Assembly: GCF_022354825.1 (NCBI RefSeq)
Contig: NZ_CP031168.1
Coordinates: 5,581,501-5,645,500, forward strand
DNA length: 64,000 nt
Source of the DNA: Paenibacillus sp. H1-7
Lineage (GTDB): Bacteria > Bacillota > Bacilli > Paenibacillales > NBRC-103111
Direction: 5' to 3'
In this document: positions 1-9,415 of the stretch, one piece after another
How positions within the stretch are numbered: the first letter of the stretch is position 1
Layout: each line of letters begins with the position of its first letter
Translations under genes and position numbers: made by a program
The notes under the pieces: generated by a model
The model's database searches: none
What the model was told of the DNA's origin: nothing
The model's input: only the letters and a program-made list of their open reading frames with translations

Positions 1-1097
1 AATGTGTATACAGAACCTGGCAATTGTACCACTCGTTTAGTCATTAGTAAATTTAACAGAACTGAATGCAAATGTCCAAAGGTAAATTGACTTTTGGCCA
101 TCAGCTCATCGACGGTATGCGGCTGATCGCCGAGCAGGTCTACGATCATTTGTTCGTCCGGTGACAGCGGTGGCAGCTTCACCGTCTCTGTCTTAATGTG
201 TGTCAAACGGTCCAATGATATCCAATGAGGGTACTCTTCTAGTATGTCTTCCGCACACGTGACCAGCTTGGCGCCCTGCTTGATCAATGACAACGCTCCT
301 TGGCTTTTGATCGAATGGATGGGGCCCGGAACGGCATATACATCCCGCGATTCCTCCAGAGCCTGATCCGCCGTAATAAGGGATCCGCTTTTTAAAGCGG
401 CTTCAATGACAACGATTCCTGCACTGAGTCCTGCGATTATGCGATTTCTTTGAGGAAATAAGCCGGGATGGGATTTCGTATGCAGAGGATATTCGCTCAA
501 GATCAGCCCTTGGCTGGAAATTTGCTGGTACAGTGATTTATTTTCCGGCGGGTATACTTGATCGATGCTGCAGCCTAACACGGCTATCGTGCTCCCAGCC
601 CCGCACAAGGCTCCTATATGGGCAGCGCTGTCAATTCCCCTCGCCAAACCGCTGACGATGCAAGCATGAGCCGCTGAAAGCGACTTCGACAGCTGTTCGG
701 CGACATTACGTCCATAAGCCGTTGGTGTTCGCGTTCCGACAACCCCAATGCAAAGCCGGCTCATGAGCTCCGGCCGTCCCCGATAGTACATGACCCATGG
801 AGGCTCGGCGGTTTGCTTCAATAAAGAAGGGTATCGTTCGTCGAAGACGGTGACGATGCCGATTTCTTTATCTCGGTACGTTTCCAGCAGCTTGCCGGTT
901 CCGTCGGAGCTCATTTTCTTCACGGCTGCATGAAGCAGTTCGGCTCGGGATAACGGCAGCCCCACATTCAGCCAATCCTGCAGTTGGAATGAGGCGATAT
1001 CCGCCAGCGTTCGTACCCGGTCCATGATCCTGCGAATCGTCTTCCAACCGATTCCTTCTATATGATGTAACGCGATTAAAATGGTTCTATCGTCCAT
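1..1097 (-). CDS. dprA: DNA processing protein DprA (C-terminus cut by window)
   Basis: DprA loads RecA on incoming single-stranded DNA during natural transformation. 365 codons are visible with no stop before base 1, so the last few residues lie outside the window. The ATG at 1097 begins MDDRTILIALHHIEGIGW. A helix-hairpin-helix-like N-terminus is followed by the Rossmann-type DprA core, with GVVGTRTPTAYGR near residue 118 and SGLARGIDSAAH near 150, then PGPIHS. The visible end resembles the family's C-terminal winged helix. The gene follows sucC-sucD as in B. subtilis, where topA comes next. Assignment is sure; the exact C-terminus cannot be seen. Confidence 0.95.
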   Translation of the reverse strand, partial: MDDRTILIALHHIEGIGWKTIRRIMDRVRTLADIASFQLQDWLNVGLPLSRAELLHAAVKKMSSDGTGKLLETYRDKEIGIVTVFDERYPSLLKQTAEPPWVMYYRGRPELMSRLCIGVVGTRTPTAYGRNVAEQLSKSLSAAHACIVSGLARGIDSAAHIGALCGAGSTIAVLGCSIDQVYPPENKSLYQQISSQGLILSEYPLHTKSHPGLFPQRNRIIAGLSAGIVVIEAALKSGSLITADQALEESRDVYAVPGPIHSIKSQGALSLIKQGAKLVTCAEDILEEYPHWISLDRLTHIKTETVKLPPLSPDEQMIVDLLGDQPHTVDELMAKSQFTFGHLHSVLLNLLMTKRVVQLPGSVYT

Positions 1098-1149
1098 ATA
1101 GTATATATCACTCCTTCATTGAGAACAACTTTTGCTCATTTGACCTCTG

Positions 1150-1192
1150 AAAAAAAGAAAAGCCTTCCACTCCCGAACGGGAATAGAAGGCT
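1150..1192 (-). terminator. Rho-independent terminator after sucD
   Basis: On the minus strand an imperfect stem (AGCCTTC with GAAGGCT outside, TTCCCG with a GGGA arm inside) is followed by TTTTCTTTTTT. It lies 20 bases past the sucD stop and separates sucCD from dprA. Confidence 0.8.
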
Positions 1193-1214
1193 GCTTGCCT
1201 GTAGGAACTTATTA

Positions 1215-2147
1215 TTATTTTTTAGTGATGCACTTTTCCAAAAGTCCTTTTTCTTCCAAAACGCTAACGAGCGTGGAGCCCATTTCGGAAGGTGTTGGAG
1301 CTACTTTAATACCGCAGCGTTCCATAGTAGCCACTTTCTCTGCTGCAGTACCTTTGCCGCCGGAAATAATAGCGCCTGCGTGGCCCATACGTTTTCCTGG
1401 AGGCGCCGTTTGGCCGCCGATAAAGCCTACAACCGGCTTCTTCATGTTGGCTGCGATCCATTCAGCTGCTTCTTCTTCCGCTGTTCCGCCGATTTCACCG
1501 ATCATGATAACTGCGTAAGTATCCGGATCATCATTGAACAATTTGAGGATATCGATGAACTCGGAGCCTTTAACAGGGTCGCCGCCGATACCTACTGCGG
1601 ACGATTGTCCGATGTTGCGGGTAGTCAGCTGGTGAACCGCTTCGTAAGTCAATGTTCCGCTTCGGGAAACAACGCCTACATGGCCTGGAGTATGAATGTA
1701 GCCCGGCATGATGCCGATTTTGCACTCGCCTGGAGTAATAACGCCAGGGCAGTTAGGTCCGATCAAGCGGGTTTTCTTGCCTTCCATGTAACGGGCAACA
1801 TTAACCATGTCCAATACAGGAATACCTTCAGTGATACAAATAGCAAGCTCCATCTCAGCGTCTACCGCTTCCATGATCGCATCGGCTGCGAATGCAGGCG
1901 GAACGTAGATTACGGATACTGTTGCTCCGGTAGCCGCTTTGGCTTCAACAACGGTGTTGAATACCGGAAGAGATACGGTTTCGCCGTTTTCCAAAGTGAT
2001 ATCGACGTTAGTGCCGCCTTTACCTGGAGTTACGCCGCCAACCATTTGCGTACCGTAGTCAAGACCGCCTTTCGTGTGGAACATACCTACGGAACCTGTA
2101 ATACCTTGTGTGATAACCTTTGTATTTTTATTAACCAAAATACTCAT
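1215..2147 (-). CDS. sucD: Succinyl-CoA synthetase (ADP-forming) alpha subunit
   Basis: This subunit carries the CoA-binding Rossmann domain and the phosphohistidine of succinyl-CoA ligase, which makes ATP from succinyl-CoA in the TCA cycle. The 310-residue protein starts MSILVNKNTKVITQGITG, the usual CoA-binding N-terminus. The phosphorylated histidine is seen in MGHAGAI near residue 256. GPNCPGVI and the C-terminal GIKVAPTPSEMG are also typical. It lies 63 bases after sucC and ends at a strong terminator, so the two subunits form one operon. Confidence 0.98.
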   Translation of the reverse strand: MSILVNKNTKVITQGITGSVGMFHTKGGLDYGTQMVGGVTPGKGGTNVDITLENGETVSLPVFNTVVEAKAATGATVSVIYVPPAFAADAIMEAVDAEMELAICITEGIPVLDMVNVARYMEGKKTRLIGPNCPGVITPGECKIGIMPGYIHTPGHVGVVSRSGTLTYEAVHQLTTRNIGQSSAVGIGGDPVKGSEFIDILKLFNDDPDTYAVIMIGEIGGTAEEEAAEWIAANMKKPVVGFIGGQTAPPGKRMGHAGAIISGGKGTAAEKVATMERCGIKVAPTPSEMGSTLVSVLEEKGLLEKCITKK

Positions 2148-2210
2148 TTGTATAGTTCACATCCCTTGAATTATTTGAAGAAGATGATACGTTACTAGAA
2201 AGCGCGCAGC

Positions 2211-3371
2211 TTACTTAACAAGAGCAACGATTTTTTGCGCGCCGTCAGCCATGGAATCCGCAGCTACGATGTTCAAGCCGGACTCGTTCAACATTTTCTT
2301 GCCGAGCTCAACGTTCGTGCCTTCAAGACGAACAACCAACGGACGAGTCAAGCCGAGTTCTTTTGCCGCAGCAATGACACCTTCAGCAATAACGTCGCAC
2401 TTCATGATGCCGCCGAAAATGTTAACGAAAATACCTTTAACCGCATCATCGGAAAGGATGATTTTGAAAGCTTCGGTAACTTTCTCTTTTGTAGCGCCGC
2501 CCCCTACATCAAGGAAGTTGGCAGGGTCGCCGCCGTAATATTTGATAATATCCATAGTGGCCATAGCAAGGCCTGCGCCGTTAACCATGCAACCGATGTT
2601 GCCGTCAAGCGCTATGTAGCTCAGGTCGAATTTGGACGCTTGGATTTCCTTCTCGTCTTCTTCATCAAGGTCGCGAAGCGCTTGGATGTCTTTGTGACGG
2701 TACAATGCGTTGGAGTCGAAGTTCAATTTCGCATCCAAAGCCATAACGTCGCCGCCGCCTGTTACAACCAACGGGTTGATTTCGGCAATCGAGCAATCTT
2801 TGTCAACGAATGCAGTATAGAGAGCCATCATGAATTTAACGGCTTTGTTTACCAATTCAGTCGGGATGTTGATAGCGTAAGCCAGTTTGCGAGCTTGGAA
2901 TGCTTGCAGGCCTACAGCAGGGTCTACCACTTCTTTGAAAATTTTCTCTGGCGTATGAGCTGCAACTTCCTCGATTTCCGTACCGCCTTCTTCGGAAGCC
3001 ATCATAACGACACGGCCGGTTGCGCGGTCAACGACTACGCCGACATAGTATTCTTTCTTAATATCGCAGCCTTGCTCGATAAGCAGGCGCTTTACTTCTT
3101 TACCTTCAGGACCCGTTTGATGAGTAACAAGAACTTTGCCCAAAATTTGCTCGGCATAAGTGCGGACTTCGTCCAGGTTTTTAGCTACTTTAACGCCGCC
3201 TGCTTTACCGCGTCCGCCTGCATGGATTTGCGCCTTAACAACAACTACGGAAGTTCCGAGCTGTTTTGCAGCTTCTACCGCTTCATCCACCGTAAAAGCT
3301 ACTTTTCCTTCAGGAACGGCAACACCATACTGTTTCAGCACTTCTTTGCCTTGGTACTCATGAATATTCAT
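2211..3371 (-). CDS. sucC: Succinyl-CoA synthetase (ADP-forming) beta subunit
   Basis: The beta subunit binds nucleotide through an ATP-grasp domain and supplies the succinate site. The 386-residue protein has the family start MNIHEYQGKEVLKQYGV, an ATP-grasp region (KAQIHAGGRGKAGG near residue 46, SIAEINPLVV near 194) and the ligase domain with GCMVNGAGLAMATMD and NIFGGIMKCD. An AGGAGGA site precedes the ATG. It is the first gene of the sucCD operon and is full length for the family. Confidence 0.98.
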   Translation of the reverse strand: MNIHEYQGKEVLKQYGVAVPEGKVAFTVDEAVEAAKQLGTSVVVVKAQIHAGGRGKAGGVKVAKNLDEVRTYAEQILGKVLVTHQTGPEGKEVKRLLIEQGCDIKKEYYVGVVVDRATGRVVMMASEEGGTEIEEVAAHTPEKIFKEVVDPAVGLQAFQARKLAYAINIPTELVNKAVKFMMALYTAFVDKDCSIAEINPLVVTGGGDVMALDAKLNFDSNALYRHKDIQALRDLDEEDEKEIQASKFDLSYIALDGNIGCMVNGAGLAMATMDIIKYYGGDPANFLDVGGGATKEKVTEAFKIILSDDAVKGIFVNIFGGIMKCDVIAEGVIAAAKELGLTRPLVVRLEGTNVELGKKMLNESGLNIVAADSMADGAQKIVALVK

Positions 3372-3523
3372 TTAGCAAAATCCTCCTATCAGTGATAGCT
3401 TTCTATATGGACCAGAGCTAAACAGCGGACTGAACCGCTGAGCCCCGCATCAAACGAAGAAAAGTTCGATATGATGCATTGTAATTCCTGCTTGGCTTTG
3501 CAAAACTCAACAAAACCTTCATT

Positions 3524-3529
3524 ATTGTA
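3524..3529 (-). promoter_or_regulatory. Candidate SigA extended -10 of sucCD
   Basis: The minus strand reads TGGTACAAT, an extended -10 (TGn plus TACAAT), with no clear -35 box. It would give an mRNA leader of about 145 bases before sucC. Confidence 0.45.
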
Positions 3530-3648
3530 CCACTTTTTTTCGACAGTTTCCTTAGTTTTTACGTCAAACCTTACATTTTTCAATCAAACTTTTTTATGCC
3601 TCTGAAAAATTTCCCGTATTATATCATTCCCAAGGAAATAGAAAGCAA

Positions 3649-3686
3649 ACAAAAAACGCACCTTTTCCTCTCAGAAAAAATGCGTT
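3649..3686 (-). terminator. Terminator of the zinc-ribbon gene
   Basis: The minus strand reads AACGCA, an inner pyrimidine/purine stem, TGCGTT, then TTTTTTG. It sits 20 bases after the stop of the 86-residue zinc-ribbon gene. Its outer stem matches that of the terminator at 5690-5733. Confidence 0.75.
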
Positions 3687-3706
3687 CAGGTTAAAGCATT
3701 CATGCA

Positions 3707-3967
3707 CTACATATAGGTTGGATTCGTTGGCGTCATCGAGCGAGGCTCCCGTTCGGCCTGCTTGACAAACCGCATTTCATTTCCCGTAAAGTTGCAAACG
3801 AGACATTGAATCATCGGCTCCGAGTCTTGAATTTGCTGCGCATCGTTTACCTCCGTAATAGAGCCGGAAATGGCATCCTTCAGAAAGCGCTGCGAATAGC
3901 TCGAGATGATACTGAACTTGATTCGATTGGAGCGGCAATTGGGACAGAAGTAAGGTTTTTCCTGCAT
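3707..3967 (-). CDS. Small zinc-ribbon protein of unknown function
   Basis: This 86-residue protein is not a family I recognise. It has two cysteine pairs, CPNC at residues 8-11 and CLVC at 55-58, which fit a single zinc ribbon with a long insert between the knuckles. The start at 3967 was chosen because AAGGGGGTGAAAACG precedes that ATG; the frame runs further upstream but that part looks random and overlaps the divergent gene. It is divergent from the YifB/ComM-like gene, and the shared region holds two perfect palindromes. A nucleic-acid-related role is only a guess. Confidence 0.65.
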   Translation of the reverse strand: MQEKPYFCPNCRSNRIKFSIISSYSQRFLKDAISGSITEVNDAQQIQDSEPMIQCLVCNFTGNEMRFVKQAEREPRSMTPTNPTYM

Positions 3968-3990
3968 CGTTTTCACCCCCTTACTTTTAT

Positions 3991-4036
3991 AACCATTTCT
4001 TGAATGGTTTATCCGCTTTGGCAATGGAACCATTGC
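3991..4036. promoter_or_regulatory. Two perfect palindromes, possible operators
   Basis: AACCATT-N5-AATGGTT lies at 3991-4009 and GCAATGG-AA-CCATTGC at 4021-4036. Both contain CCATT/AATGG half sites. The first overlaps the region just upstream of the zinc-ribbon gene and the second overlaps the -35 of the divergent ATPase promoter. A shared regulator is inferred, not shown. Confidence 0.45.
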
Positions 4037-4061
4037 GAAATTTTGCCGCAGGCTGTACAAT
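4033..4061 (+). promoter_or_regulatory. SigA-like promoter of the YifB/ComM-like gene
   Basis: TTGCGA at 4033-4038 is followed after 17 bases by TACAAT at 4056-4061. It points toward the gene starting at 4143. Confidence 0.6.
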
Positions 4062-4142
4062 ATCCCTAACAAAAAGTCGGACAATAAGGAAGCACCTTTT
4101 GCCGAAGGACGAATGATCCTGAGGGGAAGGTGTATTTTTGTT

Positions 4143-5687
<1,545 letters not shown>

Positions 5688-5689
5688 AG

Positions 5690-5733
5690 CAAAAAACGCA
5701 CCTGAGGAAGCTGTTCTTCCTTCAGAATGCGTT
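5690..5733. terminator. Terminator between the ComM-like gene and yraN
   Basis: AACGCA and TGCGTT flank an inner stem CTGAGGAAG/CTTCCTTCAG. On the minus strand TTTTTTGC follows, ending yraN transcripts; the stem may also stop the plus-strand gene. Confidence 0.75.
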
Positions 5734-6096
5734 CATAATATGATCCAACGACTGTTGGTTTCCTTCTTTATCGGTAATTACCGATACGACGTCGAAGCGC
5801 ATTTGATGCTGCAGCTGGTGGGTATGGGCGTAGACTTGCGCGGTCTCCATCACCTGCAGCTGCTTTCTGTAATCTACGGACTCCTGAGGAGAGCCGAATT
5901 GGCCGCTTCCGCCGGTTCTCGTCCTTACTTCGACAAACACCAGCAGCGGTCCATCCCACGCAATTAAATCGATTTCGCCCGTACGGCAGCGCCAATTTCT
6001 TTGGATCACCCTATACCCCTGCTGCCGCAAATACTCGAAGGCATATTGCTCCCCTAGCGCCCCGAGCTGCTTGCGGCTTATCCCTTTAACGGTCAT
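5722..6096 (-). CDS. yraN: UPF0102 family YraN-like endonuclease-fold protein
   Basis: The 124-residue protein matches the UPF0102/YraN family, which has a restriction-endonuclease-like fold and no settled function. The signature residues are seen: GALGEQYAFEYL near residue 12, RTGEIDLIA near 38 and VFVEVRTR near 53, that is the E-x-D and E-V-K/R acidic core. It is last in the run rnhB, FliK-like, FlhB-like, yraN and overlaps the FlhB-like gene by 11 bases, so the two are probably translated together. Its stop codon falls within the terminator hairpin. Confidence 0.9.
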   Translation of the reverse strand: MTVKGISRKQLGALGEQYAFEYLRQQGYRVIQRNWRCRTGEIDLIAWDGPLLVFVEVRTRTGGSGQFGSPQESVDYRKQLQVMETAQVYAHTHQLQHQMRFDVVSVITDKEGNQQSLDHIMNAF

Positions 6097-6424
6097 GTAG
6101 GCCCCTCCCGAATTCCTTTGCCCGTTGATCCGATCGGTAAATAAAGCTTAATATTTCGGCAACAAGCTGGTACAGCTCCTGAGGAATTTCCTGATCGAGG
6201 TCCAGCTTGGACAGCACCTCAACCAAAGAAGAATCCTCCTGAACCGGAACGCCGTTTTCCTTTGCCTTTTTCAAAATTTCTTCTGCAATATGCCCTTTGC
6301 CTTTCGCTACGAGTACAGGTGCCTTGGCCTCATCCGGCAAATACTTAAGGGCAACCGCCTTTTTGATGGGATTCGGAACCGGTTCGCTTCCTTTGTCCGC
6401 TTGCTTGAAGTACTCATTGCTCAT
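6086..6424 (-). CDS. FlhB C-terminal domain homologue (YlqH-like)
   Basis: This 112-residue protein matches the cytoplasmic domain of the flagellar export switch FlhB without the membrane part. It begins NPIKKAVALKYLPDEAKAPVLVAKGKG, where the true FlhB has NPTHYAVALKY; the autocleavage NPTH is therefore missing. B. subtilis ylqH has the same place near rnhB. It overlaps the preceding FliK-like gene by 4 bases, so the two are coupled. Function is unknown; a role in type III export is only suggested by homology. Confidence 0.85.
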   Translation of the reverse strand: MSNEYFKQADKGSEPVPNPIKKAVALKYLPDEAKAPVLVAKGKGHIAEEILKKAKENGVPVQEDSSLVEVLSKLDLDQEIPQELYQLVAEILSFIYRSDQRAKEFGRGLHDR

Positions 6425-8541
6425 ACGCGAACATCCATTCCCTTATATGGTTTATTTCCATAAATTGCTTGCAATGCCCCCGGTATTCCCGTGTCCTGTG
6501 CACTCACCGCTTCTGTGGCTCCCTGCAATTTTTCCGGATAAGGGCTGTACTTTAAGGAAATAAACTGGTAGCCGATACCGGCTATGCCTTGGGCGATTTC
6601 ATCGCGGTACGATTCCAGCAGCTCCTGCAGAAACGGCTGATCGTTGTGCACATGCAGGCTTACGATACGATCCACGACCTTAACATCGACCATGGTATCC
6701 CCCAACGCTGACATCCGCAAATCAAAGACGAGCCTGCAATTGCGGGCATCGATCTCTCCGCGCTTTCCTTTGCGGGATTGGATGTGGATGGCGGCGGTCT
6801 GCTCCCCGTTGCCGTTCAGCAAAGGCACAAACATCGTAATGTGCGAAAACATGGACGTTTTATCCGAATTCAGCATAAGCTGCTGACCGGTAATTTGCTG
6901 GATGGCCTGTTGGACCGACTCCTTCATCGCTGGAGGAATGTCATTTGCTTGAGCGAGCTGCATGAGCACGCTTTTCAACGAGTCGGCCGGCTTCAGCTGC
7001 TCGTTGGATGATGCTTGCAGCAGCAATGCATCTTTGGACATTCCGTCTAGACGGATCGGGCCGTCAGAAGTATCCAGATCAGGCAATTTGAAAAGCTGAT
7101 GCTCATGCTCCACCCCGATAGCTTTCATGAGCTTCGGAATCCAATGCTCGGCGGTACCGGCACCGCGCTGGGCGGAGCTCTCCGCACCGCTGCGTGCCGG
7201 AGCTCCTGAACGGCCTGCCGCTTCGTCCTGGCTGACGGCGGTTTCGGCTGCCGCCGGACGAACGCCAGCGGCAGTCTCGGCAGCCTTTTCTTTGGCGGCT
7301 GCGCCGGAAATAGCCGGGGCTGCTTGAGCTTCACCCAGAAGCTGCTCACCCGCCGTCGCTGCAGCTGCCGCTGCTTGTCCGGCCATCCCTGCGGACGATG
7401 CTGCAGGCACCGGAGCAGCTGAAGCCGCAGCCGGTGCCGGTGCGGAAGGCGCCGACGCAGCCGAAGCGTGCTGAGGCGCTTCCTGCCCGGCAGCAGGCTT
7501 GGCCGACGCAGAGGCCGGCCGTTCCTGTCCCGGCACATCGCCGTCCTGGACAGCTGCACCGCCTTGAAGCTGCGCCGCCCGAGGATGCCCGGCTGCGCTG
7601 GCTTGATCGTCAGCTCCGTTAAGCGCCTCCCCTACAGCAGTTCCTGCGCCACTCTGCACGCCTGAAGCAGCCGCCGCTATCCTTCCGGCAAACGCCGTTT
7701 CAGGCGCTGCACCGTTTCCATTGGACGATACGGCGGTTCCGTCCGCTACCAGAGGCGCTGTAACGCTTCCTGAGGGCGCTAACAATGCGGATGCAGGGCG
7801 GCCTGCACCTTGCGCCGTTCCGCCTGTCATTTCGCCTTCAGCGGGCCCAGAGAGAGGTGCTGCGATCGGAGCGGAAGCTTCTTTCAGCGATGCGACGACT
7901 TGCTTCAACGTATCGATCATCGAACGTGTAGATGACGATAGAGCAGGCTCCTGATCCGCCAGCTTGGTTAATTGGGCCTCAAGCTGCTGCAGCGTCTCAT
8001 GAAATGCCGGACCGGATACGGCCATTCTTACGGCATTTACCGTTTCCGGCGTAAGGGGAATTCCTTTCTGGAAAGCCAGGACCGCCGATGGCATCCACTG
8101 CTCCTGCGCCGTCCCTGGAGGCATTTGTGCCATTAGCTTCACGAAGGCTTGGACATTCTCTTTGGACAGCGGGATGCCCGCCTGATGCATCGCCTGAATC
8201 AGCTGCCGATTGGATGTCGTGTCCGGCAAGCCTAAGTTTTTCATTAAATCCGTCAAAGAGCCGTCGGCAATTTTGACGCCCGACGCGTCCAGCGGCTTTA
8301 GCACGATTTGCCCTGAAGCCGTCTCCGGCTGCACCTGCAGCATCGTGACTTCACCTTGCTTAAGCGGCGTTTCGAGCTTCGCCCGGACCTGCACGCCGCC
8401 GATATTGAGGATTGCTTCCTGCTCGGACAGCTGCTGCACGACCATGCCTTTGACGACTTCGCCGGTCTTCAGCTCCAGCGTCTTCGGTTCGGACGGCTTG
8501 GCGTCGCCGAGGAAGCCTTTGATAATTCCACTTATATTCAC
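6421..8541 (-). CDS. FliK-like hook-length-control family protein (YlqG-like)
   Basis: The long protein (706 residues) has an ordered N-terminus (KTGEVVKGMVVQQLSEQEAI, then repeats of beta-type sequence), a very Ala/Ser/Gly/Pro-rich linker at about residues 240-480, and an ordered C-terminus (FVPLLNGNGEQTAAIHIQSR, RLVFDLRMSALGDTMVDVKV) as in the FliK C-terminal domain. GTG at 8541 is chosen as start because GGAGGGGGCGG lies just before it. It is coupled by a 4-base overlap to an FlhB-like gene, and FliK and FlhB interact in flagella. No other flagellar gene is in the window. Role is inferred by domain only. Confidence 0.75.
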   Translation of the reverse strand: MNISGIIKGFLGDAKPSEPKTLELKTGEVVKGMVVQQLSEQEAILNIGGVQVRAKLETPLKQGEVTMLQVQPETASGQIVLKPLDASGVKIADGSLTDLMKNLGLPDTTSNRQLIQAMHQAGIPLSKENVQAFVKLMAQMPPGTAQEQWMPSAVLAFQKGIPLTPETVNAVRMAVSGPAFHETLQQLEAQLTKLADQEPALSSSTRSMIDTLKQVVASLKEASAPIAAPLSGPAEGEMTGGTAQGAGRPASALLAPSGSVTAPLVADGTAVSSNGNGAAPETAFAGRIAAAASGVQSGAGTAVGEALNGADDQASAAGHPRAAQLQGGAAVQDGDVPGQERPASASAKPAAGQEAPQHASAASAPSAPAPAAASAAPVPAASSAGMAGQAAAAAATAGEQLLGEAQAAPAISGAAAKEKAAETAAGVRPAAAETAVSQDEAAGRSGAPARSGAESSAQRGAGTAEHWIPKLMKAIGVEHEHQLFKLPDLDTSDGPIRLDGMSKDALLLQASSNEQLKPADSLKSVLMQLAQANDIPPAMKESVQQAIQQITGQQLMLNSDKTSMFSHITMFVPLLNGNGEQTAAIHIQSRKGKRGEIDARNCRLVFDLRMSALGDTMVDVKVVDRIVSLHVHNDQPFLQELLESYRDEIAQGIAGIGYQFISLKYSPYPEKLQGATEAVSAQDTGIPGALQAIYGNKPYKGMDVRV

Positions 8542-8641
8542 GGGCCGCCCCCTCCAATCGCTATCAATCAATATGTAAACTTACCTTATATATCGGTAAA
8601 AAGGGATGATAATTTCATATGGAAACGAAACGAATAGGCCT

Positions 8642-9259
8642 TTAGAACAGCTCCAGCTGCTCCTGCTGCACCAAAATATTTTTCAGAAACGATTGTCTGT
8701 GCATCGGGGTAGCTCCGTATTCGAGGATCATCTCGCGGTGCTGCTTGGTTGCGTAGCCTTTATGCGCGGCGATGCCGTATTCGGGAAACTCCACATCCCA
8801 ATGCAGACACATTCGGTCTCGGGTTACTTTGGCAATGATCGAGGCGGCGGCGATCGACTGGCTCAACGCATCTCCATGGATGAGCGCCATTTGCGGAAGC
8901 TCCACGTCCACTTTCTCCGCGTCCACCAGCAAATAATCCGCCTGAGGCTTCAGCTGCTGCACCGCCTGCTTCATCGCAAGCCGCGCCGCCTGTTTAATAT
9001 TGATCGTATCGATCGTTTTCACATCGACGATGCCGACGCCAATTGCTATTGCTTCCTTATGTATAAGCTCATACAATTCTTCTCTTTTTTTGTGGCTCAG
9101 CTTTTTGGAGTCGTTCACTTCTTCCAATACAAGCCCTCGGGGCAAAATAACGGCGGCTGCGACGACATCGCCGAACAAGCAGCCTCTCCCCACTTCATCG
9201 ACCCCGGCAATAAACTCGACTCCTTGATCCCAGAGGGATTGCTCATGATCCAATAGCAT
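8642..9259 (-). CDS. rnhB: Ribonuclease HII
   Basis: RNase HII cuts RNA in RNA/DNA hybrids and single ribonucleotides in DNA. The 205-residue protein has the GVDEVGRG motif at 19-26 with the first two acidic residues, LLVDAE near 112 and the C-terminal HKGYATKQH. AGAAGGGAA precedes the ATG. The position after rbgA and before the FliK-like gene matches B. subtilis. A leader with repeated GC-rich elements separates it from rbgA. Confidence 0.97.
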   Translation of the reverse strand: MLLDHEQSLWDQGVEFIAGVDEVGRGCLFGDVVAAAVILPRGLVLEEVNDSKKLSHKKREELYELIHKEAIAIGVGIVDVKTIDTINIKQAARLAMKQAVQQLKPQADYLLVDAEKVDVELPQMALIHGDALSQSIAAASIIAKVTRDRMCLHWDVEFPEYGIAAHKGYATKQHREMILEYGATPMHRQSFLKNILVQQEQLELF

Positions 9260-9375
9260 GATGACGTATTCCCTTCTCTCATGTAATTCATAAAGTTCAT
9301 TATACTAGAAAGCCCGCTAGCCGGATACTGCCGGGCTCTCAATCGCTTTGCCGGGCTTACACTATCCTATATGGT
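9260..9375 (-). promoter_or_regulatory. rnhB leader with competing hairpins
   Basis: On the minus strand AGCCCGGCA occurs twice and is followed by a single complementary CGGGCTTTCT, so two alternative stems can form. TATAAT lies just downstream of them and could start the rnhB transcript. Attenuation is possible but not proved. Confidence 0.3.
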
Positions 9376-9410
9376 AAAAAAAAAGAAAAAGCCACCCTAA
9401 TCGAGTGACT
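9376..9410 (-). terminator. Terminator after rbgA
   Basis: The minus strand reads AGTCACTC, a 6-base loop, GGGTGGCT and then TTTTTCTTTTTTTTT, with two G-U pairs in the stem. It begins 5 bases past the rbgA stop. Confidence 0.8.
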
Positions 9411-9415
9411 TCAAC

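Larger units (their letters stand above)
3372..3706. other. Intergenic region upstream of sucC
   Basis: No convincing gene is seen in these 335 bases. They hold a sucC promoter candidate (3524-3529), a weak hairpin at about 3421-3438 (CAGCGG/CCGCTG) and, at 3649-3686, the terminator of the zinc-ribbon gene upstream. A 64-codon open frame on the minus strand overlaps the promoter and resembles no known protein. Confidence 0.6.

Noticed and set aside
1119..2198. Long open frame of 359 codons on the plus strand over sucD
   Set aside because: Antisense shadow of sucD. The product has low-complexity composition and no recognisable domain.
2235..3395. Open frame of 386 codons on the plus strand over sucC
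   Set aside because: Antisense shadow of sucC, with the same extent and no ribosome site.
3389..3583. 64-codon frame upstream of sucC
   Set aside because: It overlaps the likely sucC promoter and has no ribosome site or known similarity.
9115..9342. 75-codon frame over the rnhB leader and start
   Set aside because: It overlaps rnhB in another frame and ends without a match to any family.
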